Shown in pieces: positions 53,220 to 62,500 of a DNA stretch of 64,000 bases. The position numbers and the translations under genes were made by a program. Origin of the DNA: Demequina flava (lineage in GTDB: Bacteria; Actinomycetota; Actinomycetes; Actinomycetales; Demequinaceae); assembly GCF_000975035.1 (NCBI RefSeq), contig NZ_BBRA01000001.1, positions 822,788-886,787 on the forward strand, read 5' to 3'. The stretch's first letter is position 1; each line of letters begins with the position of its first letter. Below the pieces are notes generated by a model. It did not search any database, had not been told where the DNA came from, and saw nothing but the letters and a program-made list of their open reading frames with translations.

Positions 53220-54437
53220 CTACTCAAGGTGCGTCTCCACGACCGAGGACGCCTCGAGGGTCTTGTGGACCGGGCACTTATTCGCCACTCGCAGCAGATC
53301 TTGACGTTGCTCCTCCGTAAGATCGCCCTTCACCGTGACTGCACGCGTGAAACGGTCCACCTTGGCGCGTGAATCTGACGTCGCGTCGCTGTCCTGAGCG
53401 TGGACACGGTCGTGCGTCACAGTGACATGGACGTGGTCAAGCGGGTAGTTGCGCCGATTCGCGTACATGCGAATCGTCATGGAAGTACAGGCTCCGAGGC
53501 CAGCTGCGAGGAGGTCATACGGCGACGGGCCCGTGTTGTCCCCCGTCGGGACTGGCTCGTCCGCCGCCAACACATGCCCGGCCGCGAGGACGTCCTGACT
53601 GAAGTCGCCCACGCCGTTCTCTGCCACCACCACGGAACCTTCCACATGGCGTTCCGTCTCGAAGCCGGTCGTGTCCGCCGTCACGAGCGACCGCGCAGCC
53701 CATGCGCGAATCACGCGTGCCACGTACTCGCCGTCCTCGGGCCGGCTCAGGAAGTGATCCGCGCCATCGAGCGCGACAAAAGACTTGGGATGCCGGGCGG
53801 ACTCAAAAATGACCCGCGCGTGGTCCACGCCGACGACGTTGTCCAGCGGTGCGTGAAGCACCAACAGCGGGGCGTTCAGATCGCCTATGGCAGTCGCGGC
53901 ATCGTGAGCTCGCAGATCCTGTACAAAGTCATCGGTCACGCAAAAGGTGCGGCCGCCCAGGACTACCTCGTGAGAGCCACGCGCCTCAATCTCCGGCACA
54001 GCATCGGCAAACAGATGCTCCACGTGGGCCGGATCCGACGGCGCACCAATCGTCACGACGCCGGCGACAGCCTCAAGCCGATGAACGGCCGCCAACGCGG
54101 CAGCACCTCCCAGAGAGTGCCCAATGACGAGCAACGGCAGGTCGAAGCGCTCGGTCATGAACTCGGTCGCCTTCAGCAGGTCCGCCACGTTCGCCGAGTA
54201 GTGCGAATGCGCGAAATCCCCTCCAGAATCCCCCAGACCCGTGAAGTCAAAGCGCAGCACCGCGACGCCATCGGCCGCGAGCGCGCGCGAAACCCGCGTC
54301 GCGGCCTTCGAGTTCTTCGAACACGTGAAGCAGTGAGCGAAGACCGCCACCGCGTGCGGCGTGTGCGCGGGAAGCTCAAGACGCCCCGACAACGTCGCGC
54401 CCGTGGCGCCGTCAAACTGCACTGTCTCCGTGTTCAT
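53220..54437 (-). CDS. Alpha/beta hydrolase - OsmC fusion protein
   Basis: 405 aa. Residues 1-260 are an alpha/beta hydrolase: oxyanion AHCFTCSKN, nucleophile GHSLGGAAALA, acid in LHAPLDNVVG, His in GADHFLS. Residues ~275-405 are an OsmC domain with redox Cys in GACTSMT and in NKCPVHKTLE. The fusion is a known arrangement; OsmC domains reduce organic peroxides, so the hydrolase part may release them from esters. The ATG is chosen with GGGAG 9 nt upstream; an ATG three codons earlier is possible. Confidence 0.88.
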   Translation of the reverse strand: MNTETVQFDGATGATLSGRLELPAHTPHAVAVFAHCFTCSKNSKAATRVSRALAADGVAVLRFDFTGLGDSGGDFAHSHYSANVADLLKATEFMTERFDLPLLVIGHSLGGAAALAAVHRLEAVAGVVTIGAPSDPAHVEHLFADAVPEIEARGSHEVVLGGRTFCVTDDFVQDLRAHDAATAIGDLNAPLLVLHAPLDNVVGVDHARVIFESARHPKSFVALDGADHFLSRPEDGEYVARVIRAWAARSLVTADTTGFETERHVEGSVVVAENGVGDFSQDVLAAGHVLAADEPVPTGDNTGPSPYDLLAAGLGACTSMTIRMYANRRNYPLDHVHVTVTHDRVHAQDSDATSDSRAKVDRFTRAVTVKGDLTEEQRQDLLRVANKCPVHKTLEASSVVETHLE

Positions 54438-54590
54438 CGCATTCATCTCCCAAGAGTCGGGTCACGGCTTCGCAAGCCAGCATCGGTCCTGTTCACCCAG
54501 GATGCCACGACCGCCGGGACCAAATCCTGACCGCACGGTGTTACTTGTCACGACGGCACCGAAGCGGCGCCCTCAGATAGGAGAACCCCC

Positions 54591-55043
54591 GTGTTTCACG
54601 ACCCGCAGCGACGTCAGGAGCTCTCCCACCTCACTGACCACCAGTACCTCGCGACACAAGAAGGCGGCACCGAGCCCGCGTTCGACAACGAGTACTGGGA
54701 CAACGACGAGCCGGGAATCTACGTCGACGTCGTCTCCCACACGCCACTGTTCGCCTCCACCGACAAGTACGACTCCGGCACAGGCTGGCCGAGCTTCACG
54801 CGCCCCCTCAGCCGGGATGCCGTGCGGTTCAGCTTTGACACCTCGCATGGCATGACGCGCAGCGAAGTCGTCGCAACCGAGTCCGGCAGCCACCTCGGCC
54901 ACGTGTTCGGTGACGGCCCCACAGAGGCAGGGGGCGAGCGCTACTGCATGAATTCAGCGTCACTGCTGTTCGTGTCGGCCGACAACCTCGACGCCTACGG
55001 ACTCGCCGAGTACGCCTCGCTGTTCAGCGAAGACGACCTATAA
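54591..55043 (+). CDS. msrB: Peptide-methionine (R)-S-oxide reductase
   Basis: 150 aa. Reduces methionine R-sulfoxide. Catalytic C119 in GERYCMNSASL, with TGWPSF and HLGHVFGDGP at the active site. The two CXXC pairs that bind structural zinc in many MsrB are absent (YVDVVSHTPLF in place of the first), so it is the zinc-free type. GTG start with GGAG 7 nt upstream. Next to a glutaredoxin and an OsmC fusion, it forms a loose oxidative-stress cluster. Confidence 0.93.
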   Translation: MFHDPQRRQELSHLTDHQYLATQEGGTEPAFDNEYWDNDEPGIYVDVVSHTPLFASTDKYDSGTGWPSFTRPLSRDAVRFSFDTSHGMTRSEVVATESGSHLGHVFGDGPTEAGGERYCMNSASLLFVSADNLDAYGLAEYASLFSEDDL

Positions 55044-55060
55044 CCCGCCTGCCTAGAGAG

Positions 55061-55113
55061 CTGACGCGGGTGCACACCGGGCGCTAGGTGCGACCCTTTA
55101 GTGCCCGCGTCAG
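55061..55113. terminator. Long hairpin between convergent genes
   Basis: CTGACGCGGG (55061-55070) and CCCGCGTCAG (55104-55113) pair perfectly, with inner GCAC/GTGC. The right arm is inside the last codons of the glutaredoxin gene. Confidence 0.6.
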
Positions 55114-55329
55114 CCGGTCGGCACCGATGCGCCAGAAGCCGACAGTCTCGCCGTCCACGGTGACCACAGGAATCTGTTCGCCGTATTGGGAGGTGAGCGC
55201 GGCATCGGCCGAAATATCGACCTCTTCCCAGGTGGTGCGACGCTTGCCGCACACCGCTGCGATCGTCTCGCGAGCCTCGTCGCAGAGGTGGCATCCGGGA
55301 CGTGAATACAAGATGACGCGGGCGGGCAT
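55084..55329 (-). CDS. Glutaredoxin family protein
   Basis: 81 aa thioredoxin fold. Active site C13-H-L-C16 (SRPGCHLCDEAR), cis-proline in QIPVVTVDG. Shape and motif fit the small DUF836/Grx-like proteins of actinobacteria. Its reductant is unknown; mycothiol would be expected in this group. Start by TACCCT 6 nt upstream. Convergent with msrB, divergent from the HAD gene. Confidence 0.86.
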   Translation of the reverse strand: MPARVILYSRPGCHLCDEARETIAAVCGKRRTTWEEVDISADAALTSQYGEQIPVVTVDGETVGFWRIGADRLTRALKGRT

Positions 55330-55335
55330 GTGACC

Positions 55336-55341
55336 AGGGTA
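55336..55341 (-). promoter_or_regulatory. -10 box, leaderless promoter of the glutaredoxin gene
   Basis: On the minus strand TACCCT ends 6 nt before the ATG at 55329. Confidence 0.6.
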
Positions 55342-55366
55342 CGTTCACGGCCGGTCGTGGCATCGC

Positions 55367-55372
55367 TAGAGT
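55367..55372 (+). promoter_or_regulatory. -10 box, leaderless promoter of the HAD gene
   Basis: TAGAGT ends 6 nt before the GTG at 55379. Confidence 0.6.
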
Positions 55373-55378
55373 GGGACG

Positions 55379-56230
55379 GTGATGGCGAACCCCACCGATG
55401 ACAGCCTCCGCGGCGCGGCGTTTTTTGACGTCGACAACACCGTGATTCGTGGCGCCTCGTCGTATCACATCGCCCGCGGCCTGCAGCGGCACGGATTCTT
55501 CAAGGCTCGTGACATTTTCCGCTTCGCGTGGGAGCAACTGAAGTACACGATGCTGGGCGAGAGCCGCGAGCAGATTGAGCAGATCCGCGAAGAGGGTCTG
55601 ATGATGATCAAGGGCTGGTCCGTCGCGGAAATGATCGCAGTGGGCGAAGAGGTCTACGACGAGATCCTCGAGCTGCGCATCTTCCCTGGAACCCGCGCCC
55701 TGATCGACGGGCACCTCGCCGCGGGCCGTGAGGTGTGGTTCATCACCACCAGCCCGCAGGAGGTCGCGAGCATCATCGCGCAGCGCCTCGGCGTCACCGG
55801 CGCGATGGGATCGCAGGCCGAACACGTCGACGGCCTCTACACCGGCAAGCTCAAGGGTGAGATGGTTCACCGCGAGGCCAAGGCCAAGGTTGTCCGCCAA
55901 CTCGCGGACGAGCGGGGGCTCGACCTCACCGCCAGCTACGCCTACGGCGACTCCATCAACGATGGGCCGATGCTCGAAGCCGTCGCACACCCCACCGCGA
56001 TTAACCCGGACCACAAGCTCCGTCGGATGGCGAACGAGCGGGGCTGGGCTATCGAGGAGTTCCGCAAGCGCCGCAAGGACGGTCGGCGCGGTGTGGCGCG
56101 TGCGTCAGCGGCCGGTGCGGTGTGGGCTGCAGCGGCCGTGGGGCATGGCCTTAAAGTCGCTGGACGCAACACTATTGGCCGATTGATCGGCAAGCCAGCC
56201 GGAGACGACGAGCGCGCCCACAAGTTGTAG
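55379..56230 (+). CDS. HAD-IB family phosphatase (SerB-like)
   Basis: 283 aa. The nucleophile motif FFDVDNTVI has Asp17 and Asp19, motif II is FITTSPQEV, and motif III is YAYGDSINDGPML. The helical cap follows motif I. Members of this group (HAD-IB, PSPase-like) hydrolyse phosphomonoesters such as phosphoserine or lysophosphatidic acid; the C-terminal extension with a short Ala-rich hydrophobic helix (AAGAVWAAAAVGHGLKVAG) hints at membrane contact. GTG by promoter spacing, with an ATG directly after. Last native gene before the integrated element. Confidence 0.87.
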   Translation: MMANPTDDSLRGAAFFDVDNTVIRGASSYHIARGLQRHGFFKARDIFRFAWEQLKYTMLGESREQIEQIREEGLMMIKGWSVAEMIAVGEEVYDEILELRIFPGTRALIDGHLAAGREVWFITTSPQEVASIIAQRLGVTGAMGSQAEHVDGLYTGKLKGEMVHREAKAKVVRQLADERGLDLTASYAYGDSINDGPMLEAVAHPTAINPDHKLRRMANERGWAIEEFRKRRKDGRRGVARASAAGAVWAAAAVGHGLKVAGRNTIGRLIGKPAGDDERAHKL

Positions 56231-56278
56231 CTCGGCGGCTCCGCTCTCCCCTTTGCTACCTGGGGCAGCCCGTCCTGC

Positions 56279-56326
56279 GTGCAGGAAAGTGCTGATTTCG
56301 CGGAGTTTTTCAGCAGTTTCCTGCAC
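56279..56326. repeat. 17-bp inverted repeat with 14-nt loop
   Basis: GTGCAGGAAAGTGCTGA (56279-56295) matches the complement of 56310-56326 at 16 of 17 positions. Lies 48 nt behind the HAD stop. No T-run follows. Confidence 0.7.
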
Positions 56327-56378
56327 CGAGGCGGCCGCCTAGTGCGCGGGCACGGTTGCGGTGCCCAAACATGACGAA

Positions 56379-56407
56379 GCCCGCGTCACCATTGGGGTGA
56401 CACGGGC
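56379..56407. terminator. Terminator hairpin
   Basis: GCCCG-GTCACC pairs with GGTGAC-CGGGC (one mismatch) around ATTGG. Serves the HAD gene and, originally, the small gene convergent with it. Confidence 0.75.
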
Positions 56408-56444
56408 ATCGTGTGCGTGGAGGCCGGGGCTAACCCGGCGGCCA

Positions 56445-56498
56445 CTACTTCTTGTTGCGGCGCTGGTGGCGCGTCTTACGAAGAAGCTTGCGGTGCTG
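56445..56498 (-). pseudogene. 3' remnant of AURKAIP1/COX24-domain small ribosome-associated protein
   Basis: The last ~17 codons read QHRKLLRKTRHQRRNKK and stop, the near-invariant end of the ~32-aa AURKAIP1/COX24-type protein of actinobacteria. The usual start (MGSVIKKRRKRM) is missing: upstream the frame leaves the family and has only TTG codons as possible starts (nearest at 56507), without a ribosome site. It has been cut by the element to its right. An intact gene probably exists at the other end of the element. Confidence 0.8.
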
Positions 56499-56509
56499 TG
56501 TTCGCAAGC
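56486..56509. other. Candidate attachment site of the element
   Basis: GCTTGCG (56486-56492) and CGCAAGC (56503-56509) are inverted core-like arms around a 10-nt spacer. The left arm and spacer start are gene sequence; the right arm is where similarity to the small gene has ended. This is the form of a tyrosine recombinase crossover site. The far end of the element is not in the window, so the repeat cannot be confirmed. Confidence 0.55.
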
Positions 56510-56729
56510 GAGGGACAAGCGTCGGCAAGAGTGTAGGACCGGGGCTACCTGCGATTTTACCAAATCGTTATCTTTGCACGACGTTGCACCATTACGCATG
56601 GATTGAACCCCTGAATCGCATGTTGGCGTCACGGCCAAACGCGCCCAGAGACCTCCCGCGAAGACGATCGGCTCAACGCCATTGTGGTGCCCACGGCGGC
56701 TCGATAGGCCGCGAGAGAGGGAGCAAGCC

Positions 56730-58190
56730 TTGGGACAGAAGACGAAGAGTACATATCCGAAGAGCCGTCGGAAGTTCGGCTGTATCCGAAAATTGCCGTC
56801 GGGAAACTTCCGTGCTGACTATCTGGGACCGGACAGAGTTCGCCACGCGGCCCCCTTCACCTTCCAGGTGAAAAAGCACGCGAAGGGCTGGCTCAAGACT
56901 GAAAGAGTTCTGATCGAGAAGGGCAAGTGGACTTCACCCGCCGACCGCGCCAAGAAGGCCCAAGCGAAGAAAGCCCGCAAGGCGGCGCGCACCGGTCTCA
57001 CCCTCGAGGAGTATGGGCGAGCGTGGATCGAGCAGCACGATCTGGCCGATTCGACGCGAAGCCTCTGGGAACGCCAACTTGAGACCTATCTGTACCCAAA
57101 GCTCGGCGCACTGCCGCTTCGAAAGGTAAAGACTCCGCAGATCGCCGAGTGGCACGCATGGGCCAAGCTAAATGTGCCGCGCCGCCCACGGGAGGGCGCG
57201 TACTGTGCTCTGCGACTGATCATGTCTGCCGCCGTATCCGAGGATCGAATCAAAAAGAACCCGTGCACCCTCAAGAAGGTCGTGCAGCGCAGGCCAGATC
57301 GAACGGGCGTAACCTTGACCCCAACCCAGGTCGAAGCAGTCGCGATCGCCATGGGGTCCACTGCAGACGCCAAAGCGATCCGTACGGATGTCCGTGAGGA
57401 AATCGCGTGCGTGCGCGCAGAGTTGGCAGGGAACTCCACACTGGACGACGTCACAAAGAGAAAGGAGCTCGCGAAGGCGCAGAAGGCGGCGAAACGGGCC
57501 GCTATGGTCAAACATGGCATCGACAAGCCCGAGTGGGTGGCACTCGTCGCGTTGGGCTGCTACAGCGCGCTCCGCACTGCCGAACTACAAGCGCTACGCC
57601 GTCGCCACGTGAGCACGGCGCACGGTGAGATTGACGTGGAGTTCGCGGCGCGATACCTGCGTCCGAGGAGGCCTGTTGCTGACGGCACGGGACAGGGCGC
57701 CGATTCCGACGGTCGCCGACCCGGCCGGTGGGTCGGCGAGGCGCCAGTGAAGGCAGAAGGCGAACGGCAGGTGCCAATCGTGCCTCACATGCTCGAACTG
57801 TTGCAGCACCACCTTGACCACTACGTCGACCCCGAGCCCGACGCTCTGCTGTTTCCTCCAACGAGTTGGACGTGCCTCACGTCCGAACAGAAGCTCAAAG
57901 CGACGCCCGCACAACGCAACCAGCGACTCGCATCAAGCACGATCTTCGACTATTGGAAGGCCGCCCTCGAGCGCGCTGGCGTGCCCGATGTCCACTTCCA
58001 CGACCTACGGCACACAGGTGGCTCGCTGTACACCCAGGCTGGTGCCACCCTGAAGGAAGTCATGGAGTTCATGGGCCACCGAAGCCCCGAGACCGCATTG
58101 TCGTACCAGCACGGAAACCTCGACCGGCACCGCACAATCGCCGCTGAGGTGTCGCGCCGCGCGACTGACTCACTCAACCGCGCTGCGTAA
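56730..58190 (+). CDS. Tyrosine recombinase (phage-type integrase)
   Basis: 486 aa. An arm-binding-like basic N-terminus (KSRRKFGCIRKLPSGNFRADY) leads to the core-binding domain (LTLEEYGRAWIEQHDLADSTRSLWERQ in two blocks) and the catalytic domain. Catalytic residues: R282 in ALRTAELQALRR, H424-R427 in HDLRH, H450 in MGHRS and Y459 in LSYQHGN. A charged insert (RPVADGTGQGADSDGRRPG) sits near residue 320. All residues are intact, so it may be active. TTG start with GGGAG 6 nt upstream. It reads away from the truncated small gene, as integrases next to attL usually do. Confidence 0.92.
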   Translation: MGQKTKSTYPKSRRKFGCIRKLPSGNFRADYLGPDRVRHAAPFTFQVKKHAKGWLKTERVLIEKGKWTSPADRAKKAQAKKARKAARTGLTLEEYGRAWIEQHDLADSTRSLWERQLETYLYPKLGALPLRKVKTPQIAEWHAWAKLNVPRRPREGAYCALRLIMSAAVSEDRIKKNPCTLKKVVQRRPDRTGVTLTPTQVEAVAIAMGSTADAKAIRTDVREEIACVRAELAGNSTLDDVTKRKELAKAQKAAKRAAMVKHGIDKPEWVALVALGCYSALRTAELQALRRRHVSTAHGEIDVEFAARYLRPRRPVADGTGQGADSDGRRPGRWVGEAPVKAEGERQVPIVPHMLELLQHHLDHYVDPEPDALLFPPTSWTCLTSEQKLKATPAQRNQRLASSTIFDYWKAALERAGVPDVHFHDLRHTGGSLYTQAGATLKEVMEFMGHRSPETALSYQHGNLDRHRTIAAEVSRRATDSLNRAA

Positions 58191-58383
58191 AGGCCGACCT
58201 CTCGCCATAGGTCTCAATCGAGCGGCCCGCGGCGCCGAGCACCATCGCGGACTGCGCCACTTCAAGGTAGCCCCTACAGCGCAACCAGACGCCGCCAAGG
58301 GTCAAGACTGTGGCAGACGCACGGCCAGACGACACGCCTAACAGCGAAACTTTTTTGAGAATGAAGCCCCTGCTAAAGGTCAT

Positions 58384-58442
58384 GTTACTGGAATTAATGT
58401 TGTAACGTATTCACACACTTTTCCAAAATGTGCAAAAATTGG
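58384..58442. promoter_or_regulatory. A+T-rich control region before the excisionase-like gene
   Basis: The most A+T-rich stretch of the window. GTTAC/GTAAC (58384-58406) and CCAA/TTGG (58423-58442) are spaced inverted repeats, suggesting repressor or excisionase sites. Located in the 268-bp gap between the integrase and the excisionase-like gene. Confidence 0.4.
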
Positions 58443-58458
58443 GAGGATACTTGTCTAC

Positions 58459-58686
58459 ATGAACGCACGATCTATCCAAAGCGCCCCTTCGCTGCGCGAG
58501 CCTGTTGTCGAACCGCTGCTGACCATCTCGGACGTTTGCACTCGGACTCGCCTGAGCCGTCGTCGGGTGGACGCACTCGTCGCCGATGGCGTCCTCCCGG
58601 CCTACAAGATCAAGAAGGTTCGCGGCTTTCGCTTCTTCGCAGAAGACGTCGACGCACTCTTCGAGCGGGTTCGAGTTGCAGCGTGA
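58459..58686 (+). CDS. Helix-turn-helix DNA-binding protein, excisionase-like
   Basis: 75 aa. One winged-helix unit of the MerR/excisionase type: PLLTISDVCTRTRLSRRRVDALVADGVLPAYKI and the wing VRGFRFFAEDVDALF in two pieces. Size and place beside the integrase fit an Xis directionality factor; a small repressor is the alternative. GGAGGA lies 12 nt before the ATG, a rather long spacing. Confidence 0.75.
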   Translation: MNARSIQSAPSLREPVVEPLLTISDVCTRTRLSRRRVDALVADGVLPAYKIKKVRGFRFFAEDVDALFERVRVAA

Positions 58687-58848
58687 CTGTCGGTCTCGCC
58701 CCCCTTGGGCACCGCCCCGAGTCCGGCGGGGTGTACAAGACTTCCCTGCTTTGAGACTGTCGGAGATCTTCGATAGTGGTCAATAGGCGAAGCCGAGGAT
58801 CCGGCCGGACCACCGCAGGACCCGCGACCAACGCAGTGCGGCGAGGCT

Positions 58849-59535
58849 TCAGTCCAGCCTATTGTCGCGAACTGCAGCCTCGAGCGCGTCGAGCAGCTGC
58901 CGAACGCGTTCCGTACGGGCAAGCATGGCACTTGAGTAATGGACTCCGTCGGAGGCGTCATCGTCAGACGAATCCACTTGGAGTACGGCTTGACGGAACA
59001 CAGCGCGCTCGCCGATCTGTTTCGCGTGTTCCACCCACTCCGCGTCGTGCTCGTGTGCGACGCTAGCGGCATAGCCGACTAGCGAGCGAGTCAGGTCACC
59101 GGCCGCTCGGTCGAAGGAAAGCGCAATATTGAGTGCCGCGTTGACTTCGACCTCGCCTGCTTCTGGCTCGGCGACCCCGTCAAACAAGCCAAAGTACCCC
59201 CATGGCTCGCGATGCGCATCGAGTCGTTCGAGTGCGCGATCGACGGTATCGACTGCAGCAAGGATTGGTCGAGCTGTCGGTAGGTCACGGCGCTGCTCCC
59301 AAATCCCTAGGACCAAGCCTGCGACCTCGCGCTCGGCGTCGGCGCGTTGTTCGCCCGTCAGCTTTTCGAGTGAATCCAAGCGCTCTGCGATGTAGTGCGC
59401 CATCCACCGGCCAAGCGTGTCGGTGTCCTGGAGTTCAGCAGCCAGGCGAGTCCCGAGTTCGAGCACGGCCGCCAAAGTCTCTCCATCCGCCGTCGGGGTC
59501 ATATGAGAAGACTCGGAACTGTTCTCCGCCGTCAC
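58849..59535 (-). CDS. Unrecognised helical protein, partner of the large downstream-encoded protein
   Basis: 228 aa, soluble, mostly helical, acidic. The block DTLGRWMAHYIAERLDSLEKL near residue 38-58 (two halves) looks conserved, but I cannot assign a known domain. No signal peptide, metal motif or nucleotide loop is seen. Its start overlaps the end of the very large gene by 101 nt (or 68 nt if the ATG at 59502 is used), so the two are translated together. By its place beside a giant protein in an integrated element it may be the regulator or effector of a two-gene defence system; this is inference only. Confidence 0.7.
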   Translation of the reverse strand: MTAENSSESSHMTPTADGETLAAVLELGTRLAAELQDTDTLGRWMAHYIAERLDSLEKLTGEQRADAEREVAGLVLGIWEQRRDLPTARPILAAVDTVDRALERLDAHREPWGYFGLFDGVAEPEAGEVEVNAALNIALSFDRAAGDLTRSLVGYAASVAHEHDAEWVEHAKQIGERAVFRQAVLQVDSSDDDASDGVHYSSAMLARTERVRQLLDALEAAVRDNRLD

Positions 59536-62500
59536 TGCGCTCCTCCTTATCGTCGTTCGATCCGTACCGCCAACGCCGACGGTCGCGCCTCCGCTGCCGA
59601 GTCTCGACTATGAGTCGCATGTCGAGAGTCGAAAGCAGATCGTCAAGTGCGTCATTCCTAATGGAGACACGGCTACCGCACGTACCTTGGGGATTGGAGC
59701 CCGAAGTCATCGTCGACCAGGTCTCGACGCGCACCACGGGTTCGCCATCGCCTTCCCGGACCCAGATCGCCCCACCATCGACGGGGGCGAGCGACAAAGC
59801 CTCGATCACGAACGTAGCGGGAAACGGCGGCTCTCGCGTGAGGTGCTCCGCCAGACGATCATGCAGGTCAATGCCGCGAGCGACATAGCGCGACTCCAGC
59901 CAACCCTCGAGAACAAACGGTTCGGTTCGCACTTCAAATGTCTCGTCGCCAGCCCGAGGCAGACTGAACGAACCGTTTCCAGTTCCGAGCGCCCGCAGCA
60001 ATGCACTGGCCGTCCGAGGCTCAACGAGCGCGCTAGAGATCAACGCATCAGACGACCGGTCAAAGCCATACGCATCCGCATCTAGGTCGACGCATGTCCA
60101 AGACGGAGCAGGCCACAGAGCGTGCAGGAGGTTATCTTCAACAATCTCGCTAGCCCACGCCCCCCTTTCGTCTGTAGGCAGAACACTCAGCAGGCTATCG
60201 GGGGGCGGCTGTCTGAAGTCCGAGATCCACCGCAGATCACCTCGTGCGAGATCAAAGTCAACCAGCCAGTCACTGACCCCCAAACGCCCCGTATCAGGGT
60301 CTCGATACGGGCGGGCGGTCCTCAGCAGGCGACCGGCAATCGTCAGAGTTGCATGACGTACGAGGTAGTAATCGAGGCTATCCCCCTTTGGTACCTCTGA
60401 CTTGTAAGAGTGCGTCTCTCCATCGGCATACACGCCGGCCTCCCGCCGAGGATCGGACTCTAAGGCGGTTGATCCACGCCACCCCCAGTCTTCGAGGATC
60501 ACGTCACTCACGGCGTCTATTACGACTTGGTGCGACACCTCAAAGGACATCGTTAGCGCTCCAACCATGAACTCATCCAAATCAGATGGAAGGTGAAACT
60601 CTGACTCGGGAGCACCATCCGTGAACGGCTTGGGAGGCACCGGGCGCTTCCACACGTCAAGATCGATGGGCCTCAGAGCAGCTTCCGGCCAAGCGGCGCC
60701 GCGTCCTCCACGAGACTGACTGATCTCCGCTGGATGAATCCGGTTGCAGTGAAGTTGTATGGCTACGTGGTCCGGATACTTCCGGCTCAGTCGATCCGCC
60801 AGTGAGATCAGTTGCGGATGCTCTTTACCCCCGTCCAGCACGAATCGCTCACTGGCGAGCAAGAGCCACTCCGCCGCATGCATCTCGTAGAAGGGAAAGC
60901 GGCCGTCTCCATACATGGGCGAAGGGCCCCGATCGGCGACATCACAGAGCGCATCAACAAGGTCGTTGATCTGCAGTTCTAGCGCGGCCCTCACCGCATG
61001 TGTAGCTAGCCAACGGATCTCCACTCGTGGTTCCGCGAGAGCGCACCACAAGAAGTTCGCGACCGCTGCAGACTCAGACAGCGGGTGCTGCTCTTGGGCC
61101 ATGACCACATTCGGCTCGAGGTCCAAGTCTTGTTCGAAGCCTCGGAGCGCCGCAGATAGTACAACTGCCGCCTCCGCGGGCTCCAGACTCCGCGCAACCC
61201 CGGCTGCCAGTCCATAGCAGTGCTCCGCGCCGCGAAGGGCCTCTTCCACAACAAGGTGCTCAAGCGCCTTGAGTCGCACTTCTCGGACGCTGGTTCCCAG
61301 CACGTTGGCCGCGCGTTCGAGGTCAAAGTCCACCCAGTTATTCCCATGCAGGAGTTCGCCGGAGTAGTGCTCGACGTAGTCGCGCACCGCACTCTCCCGG
61401 GCGTCGACAAACGACTGCGTCTGGCCGTGCCAAGAGGCTATGACGTTGAGGAACTCGGACTTCTGTGCCGCACGAAACGTCTCGCACTCCGACACCCGCG
61501 TGACAATCCGTGCCCACTCAAACTCGGACCGGCCTCGCACAGCAGAAAGCAGTGGCGCCATGTCGTAGACCGAAGCTCGACGCAGGGCCTCGGCAGCGCA
61601 ATCCATTCCTTCAGCAGTTGTCAGATCCAACTGTGCGAGAACTCTCTGACACTCCTGAAGCTCTGCTTCACGTTCCTCCGGACTGCTCGACCATCCAGCG
61701 GCGACTTCACGCCTTGACGTCCCGCCACGGACTGGCTCCGAGCGCAGTGGGCCGAGGACTGCCTCCGCAAAGTCGGAGTCGACGCGTCGGCCCAATCGGC
61801 GAGCCATGCCGCGCGCGACGGCGACGACTCGCTCCTCCAGCGGCGCGCGCGCCGCGAGTCGACGTAAGGCGGCGGAGATATCGATGCGGTCTGAGAACGG
61901 AGCTAACACGAGAGCTAATAGCGGTTGCCGATGCAGCATCCCGTGACTGTCGGCTAGCCCACCCAACTGCCACGCCAGATCACCGAAACGCCGTTCGCGC
62001 CACTGGGAGAGAATCGCGAGCACGTCATCTCCGACCAGTTGGTCGAGAGCGCGTGTGAATGACCGCTCGTCAAGCCCGTCGTATAGGCGAGGTGAGAGCG
62101 CCTCAGCAACGCGCGACGCGCGACGTGCTAGTTCAAGGTTGGCGCCGTGCTCCGGCTCCTTCGCGACGTCGGCGAGAGCGACGACGGCATCCCAGCGCGG
62201 CAGCGAATCGTCCCCGGCCCGCGACGCAACCCGGATTGCGGATTGAAAGTATGCGAGCGCCTCATCTTCACTGTACGCCCACAGGCCGCGGGCGATCCGG
62301 ACAAGTGCGTCCGCGCGATCATCCGCCAAGTCACCCCCGGTTTCAATGGACTGTCGTGCTCGCTCGGCAAGGTTCAGCGCCACTTCCGTAAACCGAACAT
62401 CGCCTCGCAGCGGCGGAATCAGCGCAACCGCAGCCGCCTGCGGCGAAGCCTGTGAGTCCGTGTCCGCGAACTGCTCGAAGGCGCGCCAAACATCTTCGTC

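Larger units (their letters stand above)
56231..56729. other. Region between the HAD gene and the integrase, with hairpins and the attachment site
   Basis: No intact gene. It contains a 17-bp near-perfect palindromic pair (56279-56326), a terminator (56379-56407), the 3' remnant of a small conserved gene (56445-56498) and, from about 56500, sequence of the integrated element with no gene until the integrase. Confidence 0.7.
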
